DNA from: Humulus lupulus
Taxonomy: Eukaryota > Streptophyta > Magnoliopsida > Rosales > Cannabaceae
NCBI RefSeq assembly: GCF_963169125.1
Contig: NC_084793.1
Coordinates: 37,226,578-37,290,577, forward strand
Reading direction: 5' to 3'
Length of the DNA: 64,000 bases
In this document: piece by piece, positions 60,565-64,000 of the stretch
Layout: each line of letters opens with the position of its first letter
How positions within the stretch are numbered: the first letter of the stretch is position 1
The notes under the pieces: model-generated
Databases searched by the model: none
What the model saw: only the letters and a program-made list of their open reading frames with translations
Told to the model about the DNA's origin: nothing
Made by a program: the position numbers and the translations under genes

Positions 60565-60745
60565 CTTGTAGCACGTGGATAAATTATTGTCTGACACGTG
60601 GAGCAACCACAAGATGCCAAGTGGCAGTTTTGATGTATGCCATGTAGGATGCCACGTCATCAGACACATAAACTATGGAAACCATGTCAGCAGACATGTA
60701 GGATGCCACATCATCAAACACGTCATCTGCTGACTCATCAATTGA
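60565..60745. repeat. Cluster of ACGT-core words near the CACTA right end
   Basis: GCACGTGGA, GACACGTGGA, TGCCACGTCATCA, and related TGCCACATCATCA and ACACGTCATC words; TGCCACGTG also occurs at 55965. ACGT cores are bZIP/bHLH-type sites, but function is not shown. Confidence 0.6.
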
Positions 60746-60774
60746 TTTATAACTTAGTGGGGTCCACTGATTCT

Positions 60775-60940
60775 TTTACCTACCAGTATTAATAAGTGTA
60801 GGTAAAGACTCTTTCCCTACTAACATTTACCTACCAATCTCTACCAATTCAATATTGGTAGGTAAACCATATTACCCACCATTAGACTAGTTTTACCTAC
60901 ACTTACAATTGGTAGGTAAAGACCCCATTTTCTTGTAGTG
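60775..60940. repeat. CACTA right terminus and hairpin subterminal repeats
   Basis: TTTACCTACCAG...GTAGGTAAAG (about 60777), TTTACCTACCAAT...ATTGGTAGGTAAAC (about 60828) and TTTTACCTACACTTACAATTGG (about 60890), then TTTTCTTGTAGTG. Confidence 0.85.
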
Positions 60941-62084
60941 ATAGAGGGTAGATTTTTCCAATCATTCAGAGGCTTACAATGCTCCCTAAGAGATCGTGCA
61001 CCGACTGATAGCCGAGACTGGGTTTCTGTCTAAGTTGGGGCAGGACACGACCCCGCTTGCTGCAGACTTGTTAGCCCAGGTGGGGACTACCATGTCCACC
61101 CTTGAGCTTAAGCGGTACACCACCATGGCTAGCCAGGATGCCGTCTTTATCTCCTAGGCCATTCGTCATCAGGCCATTGCGGTAAGTCATATGTCAGTTT
61201 CGTCTTTTTTTATCATCATTATTTCTTGAGAATTTTATAACTTTGATTTATTCCAGAATGCTATGTTGTCCCATAGGAACATGGAGTTGGTGGATAAGAT
61301 GGTGGTGAAGCTGGAGGGGGCTGTCAATCAGCGAGAAGTTGTCCGGGAGGCTCTTTCCAAGGAGGCTGTCTGTGCTCAGGGTGAGCATGAAGAGGTTGCC
61401 TGGGTTCGGCCTCAGCACGAGGAAACTTTGTTTAGGAAAGACGCCGAACATAAGAATTTGGTGGACGAACTGGAGGTGGAGCTTTCTCATGTTCGTGGCT
61501 CAGAGGCAACGACTAAAGCCCTTTTGGAGGTAGCTGAGGCCCATCTTCGCCAGGAGCGGGAAAAGGTGGCAAAACTTGGGTCCCATATCCAAGCTTTGGA
61601 GGGCATTATCCAACTAGAGATGAAGGAGAGTGAGGAGGCTTGCCAGGAGAAGGAGCAGGCTAACGAGATGTGGCAATCACTTTTGACCTGGCCTGGCTCC
61701 AGGACAAGAACATGAATCTCCTCCTCTATTCGGATCCGGATGCAAAAGGGCTAAATTCAAAGCCAAAGAAAAAGCTGATGCGACACTCCTAGCTGGGGAC
61801 CAACATGACGAGAATGTTCCGGACGCCCTAGATCAAAATGAAGCTCAGGCCTGAGCCTTTGTATTTTGATTAGGGCTCCATTTCTCCTTTTTATTTTTTG
61901 TACCCATACTATCTTTATGGATGCCAATACATCCAAGATAAATATTTAACTATCCGTATTGTTATTATACTGGTTTTTCTCAGTATAATGGTTCCCACTT
62001 TGTATTCGTTTATTTTTTCTTCCAAATTCACTAAGTGATTAATCAATCTACATGAATCCAGGTTGAATATTGAGTCCTGGTTCC

Positions 62085-62475
62085 AATGGCCAGGACCATT
62101 AGGGGAAATATTATAAAAGGTATTTAACCTGTTCTAAGACCCACGTTCGGGTCTTGACGGCCTGGACCGTCTTGGACTTAACCAATATAACTCTATGGGT
62201 TTTTTTAGGTATGGCTTAATTAATTAACTCGTTCTGAACCTGAGGTTTAGGTTCCAACGACCTGGACCGTTAAGGAGTTATCTACTATCGTCTGATTTAT
62301 TTGTCCTGATTCTGGTGTTTAGGTTCCAATGGTCTGGACCATTAGACATTAGTTGATTAGCTTATTTTGAACCTGAGGTTCAAGTTCCAACGTCTTGGGT
62401 CATTTATAAGACTAACTTTAATCAATTTAAACATAAGATTCACTTTTCAATGGATTTGGGCCATTATAAGGAAGA
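62085..62475. repeat. Six near-palindromes of the AATGGTCTGGACCATT type
   Basis: Dyads at 62085-62100, 62156-62171, 62256-62271, 62328-62343, 62389-62404 and 62459-62475, each in a TTCCAAyGrCCTGGACCrTTA context, spaced 61-100 bp. Confidence 0.85.
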
Positions 62476-62531
62476 CATGAATAGGGATTTGGTTATCCCG
62501 GACCACGTTAGGTCTAGATCAATTTTTTAAG

Positions 62532-62905
62532 AGTTGGGTTTTGAACCCCCCGGAAAATGTGGGTATGAGCTAGGATCGGGCTTTGAGCCTTGCATCCCAT
62601 TTGGGTTGACCCCCCCTCCTCTGAATCACACGAGTCCGGGTTAAGACTGGACTTTGAGCCTTGCATCCTTTTTTATTGGGAGTTGAGTTTTGTACCCCCC
62701 GAACAATGTGGGTCCGGGCTAGGACTAGGCTTTGAGCCTTGCATCCTATTTTGTTGGGAGTTGGGTTTTGCACCCGCAGGACAATATGGGTCTGAGCTAG
62801 GACTGGGCTTTGAGCTTTGCATCCTATTATTTTGGGAGTTGGGTTTTGCAACCCCAGTCTATATGAGTCTGGATCAGGACTAAGCTCTGAGTTTTGCATC
62901 CTTTT
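62532..62905. repeat. Minisatellite of about 77 bp
   Basis: GAGTTGGGTTTTG units start at 62532, 62681, 62758 and 62836 (one degenerate unit near 62605), each followed by a GGTCTGAGCTAGGACTGGGC segment and TTGCATCC. Open frames on both strands here come from the repeat. Confidence 0.9.
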
Positions 62906-63241
62906 TTGTTTTTAATCCTAGACTTGTATAGATGGCCTTACCCTCAAGTGACCAAATAATGTAGTCTTAGGTCACTTGTAAAAATTAAAGATGGATGTAG
63001 ACTTTTTCTTTCCTTACAACATTTCTTATGGTGTTTTGTGCACACCATTTCCATTAAAAAAGAAATCACCCTGGAGCGTACATTGCTAGAAATAAAAAAA
63101 ATGTTAGAAAAGAGCAGAATTAGATCCTCCCGACTACCAATAGTATCAGCAGAGATGTTTTGTGTTCCAGGCCCTTGGGACCTCCGTTCCGTCTAGTCGC
63201 CTTAAGCGATACGTTGCCGGACATACTTCGTTTTGGACTTC

Positions 63242-64000
63242 TTAGGGTCCTTCGCAATTTGGTCCCAGAACCCCCACTACTGTATCTTGAGATGCAGGGA
63301 AGAGTCTTCTGAGGACTAGATCATCAGTTTTGAACCTTCGACTCTTAACTTTAGAGTTAAAGTGTCTGGTGATCTTACCTTGATACATCTTCAGCTGCAC
63401 TTGTGATTCCTTCTGGATCTCTTCGATGAAATCTAGGGATTCCTGGAGTAAGGCGTGGTTCTGGACGGGATCATATGTGTCCCGTCTGTGAGATGGGACC
63501 ACTGTTTCTACTGGGATGGCTATTTCATATCCGTACACCAATGAATATGGAATATGTCCGGTTGATGTTCTTTTTGTGGTCTGGTAGACCCATAGGACGC
63601 GAGGCAACACTTCCGGCCACTTTCTATTGCAAGCTTGTAGCTTTTTCTTTAATGTTCCCCTCAAAATCTTGTTAAGGGCCTCTGTTTGGCCATTTTCTTA
63701 AGGCCTTGCAACCGCGAATAAGCTTTTGATGATGCCATGTATTTCATAAAAGTCAGTGAAGTGGATGCTATTAAATTGCTTCCCGTTGTCAGACACGATT
63801 TTGTGAGGGAGGCCTTATCGGCACACAATGTTGTTGATGAAGAAGTCCAAGGCCTTTTTGGAGGTGATGGAGCTCATTGGTTCCGCCTTGACCTACTTGG
63901 TGTAATAGTCGATGGCTACAATGGCATATTTTACTCCACCCTTTCCGGTCGGGTGGGATCCTACCAAATCTATTCCCCAAACTGCAAAAGGCCAGGGACT
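63242..64000 (-). pseudogene. Tat-2 integrase (pol C-terminal part)
   Basis: Read on the - strand from the window edge: WGIDLVGSHPTGKGGVKY, AIVAIDYYTK (first catalytic Asp), a stop at the usual Trp, IVSDNGKQF (second Asp), ENGQTEALNKI (Glu), then RKWPEVLPRVLWVYQTT, STGHIPYSLVYGYEIAIPVE and the C-terminal TDDLVLRR block, ending at 63242. Three in-frame stops before 63664 make it inactive. The D,D,E triad and the LWVYQTT/PYSLVYG text are typical of Tat-group Gypsy integrase. RT and RNase H should lie beyond 64000. Confidence 0.93.

Larger units (their letters stand above)
55640..60940. mobile_element. POLE-capture: Non-autonomous CACTA transposon carrying host gene exons
   Basis: Terminal inverted repeats CACTACAAGAAA at the left and TTTCTTGTAGTG at the right, with a 3-bp target duplication ATA (55637-55639 and 60941-60943): the full CACTA signature. 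Subterminal TTTACCTACCAAT/ATTGGTAGGTAAA words occur on both sides. 5301 bp with no TnpD-type transposase, so it depends on another element. It carries three exons of a DNA polymerase epsilon catalytic-subunit gene plus introns, i.e. captured genomic DNA. It inserted in the Tat-2 antisense gene, so it is the youngest layer here. Confidence 0.93.
53695..61854 (+). pseudogene. Antisense gene of Tat-2: plant 'putative gypsy type transposon' protein with coiled coil
   Basis: Homologous in layout to the Tat-1 gene at 2797-6798. ATG 53695 (MSRDITLYTGDIVE), two early stops (about 53787 and 53818), then the conserved domain (GATLPLHDYFAWFLKFMGIMP, LAYKLLAGWRIFYT, RHYWFMTSGFLLEKNP). GT donor after 54322, acceptor near 54463 (TTCTTAG); next exon DELDVGAFVTTENPQF with a basic heptad-rich stretch; donor near 54775; acceptor at about 55130 (TCTCAG) leading into MSNPVAKIKEMIDARV. 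A CACTA element (55640-60940) interrupts it. Exons resume near 60944 and, after another intron (61181-61257), at a long coiled coil (NMELVDKMVVKLEG ... EVAEAHLRQEREKVAKLG), with frame breaks; the end is at TGA 61852-61854. Function unknown. Confidence 0.68.
61855..63241. other. Tat-2 non-coding junction between antisense gene and pol
   Basis: Holds the 3' end of the antisense gene, six near-palindromes (62085-62475) and a 77-bp minisatellite (62532-62905). No protein domain seen until integrase at 63664. Confidence 0.7.
51439..64000 (-). mobile_element. Tat-2: Gypsy (Tat-like) element with antisense gene, running off the window
   Basis: - strand element: 3' LTR 51439-52451, PPT, an antisense (+ strand) multi-exon gene (53695-61854) split by a CACTA transposon, tandem repeats, then pol with integrase at the window edge. 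The arrangement copies Tat-1 except that pol is kept. Left target duplication is expected to be AGGGG (51434-51438); the other copy is outside. Confidence 0.85.

Noticed and set aside
62570..62899. Open frames on both strands encoding repeated PNKIGCKAQSLVLARTHI-like text
   Set aside because: Products of the 77-bp minisatellite.

Overview
The window is plant nuclear DNA, a nested pile of transposable elements with no intact host gene. Evidence for a plant: Ty1/Copia, Ty3/Gypsy (Tat-like) and Sirevirus retrotransposons, a CACTA transposon, a tRNA-derived SINE, plant-type introns, and a captured piece of the gene for the DNA polymerase epsilon catalytic subunit. A dicot is likely; the species cannot be told from sequence alone. 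Almost every coding region carries stops, frameshifts or insertions. The setting looks like repeat-rich, probably heterochromatic, DNA.

Layout, oldest layer outward. (1) 1-14030: a + strand Copia element (Copia-1; its left end lies outside the window). Its reverse transcriptase is split by an 11.5-kb - strand Gypsy element, Tat-1 (716-12239, target duplication ATTAG). Tat-1 has LTRs, PBS, PPT and gag-protease, but no reverse transcriptase, RNase H or integrase. In their place is an antisense (+ strand) multi-exon gene with its own TATA box, and that gene is interrupted by a solo LTR (3342-4839, duplication TCTAC). (2) 14031-21820: AT-rich older debris with a SINE, a fossil Copia pol, a fold-back MITE and a Harbinger-like element. 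(3) 21821-35304: a - strand Sirevirus (duplication TCTCC) with gag, pol, an extra third ORF and several PPT copies. It is split by a solo LTR of a TGTAAY...TTACA family (29798-32663). (4) 35430-37811: a second solo LTR of that family. (5) About 38460-51273: a - strand Copia element (Copia-3) whose gag holds two more solo LTRs of the same family. (6) A fifth family member starts at 51274 and is cut at 51438 by a second Tat-like element (Tat-2), which runs off the window. Tat-2 has the same antisense gene, which is itself split by a 5.3-kb CACTA element (55640-60940, duplication ATA). (7) That CACTA element carries three consecutive, stop-free exons of the polymerase epsilon catalytic subunit.

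Functionally, the retrotransposon genes would encode capsid (gag), protease, integrase and RT/RNase H for copy-and-paste movement, but none seen here is intact. The points most worth following up are: the captured POLE exons; the pol-less Tat element that keeps an antisense gene with its own promoter; minisatellites inside the Tat LTRs and internal regions; the evenly spaced TGACTCA-type palindromes and the GC-rich GCCGCGGC blocks in the solo-LTR family; and the hairpin subterminal repeats of the CACTA element.
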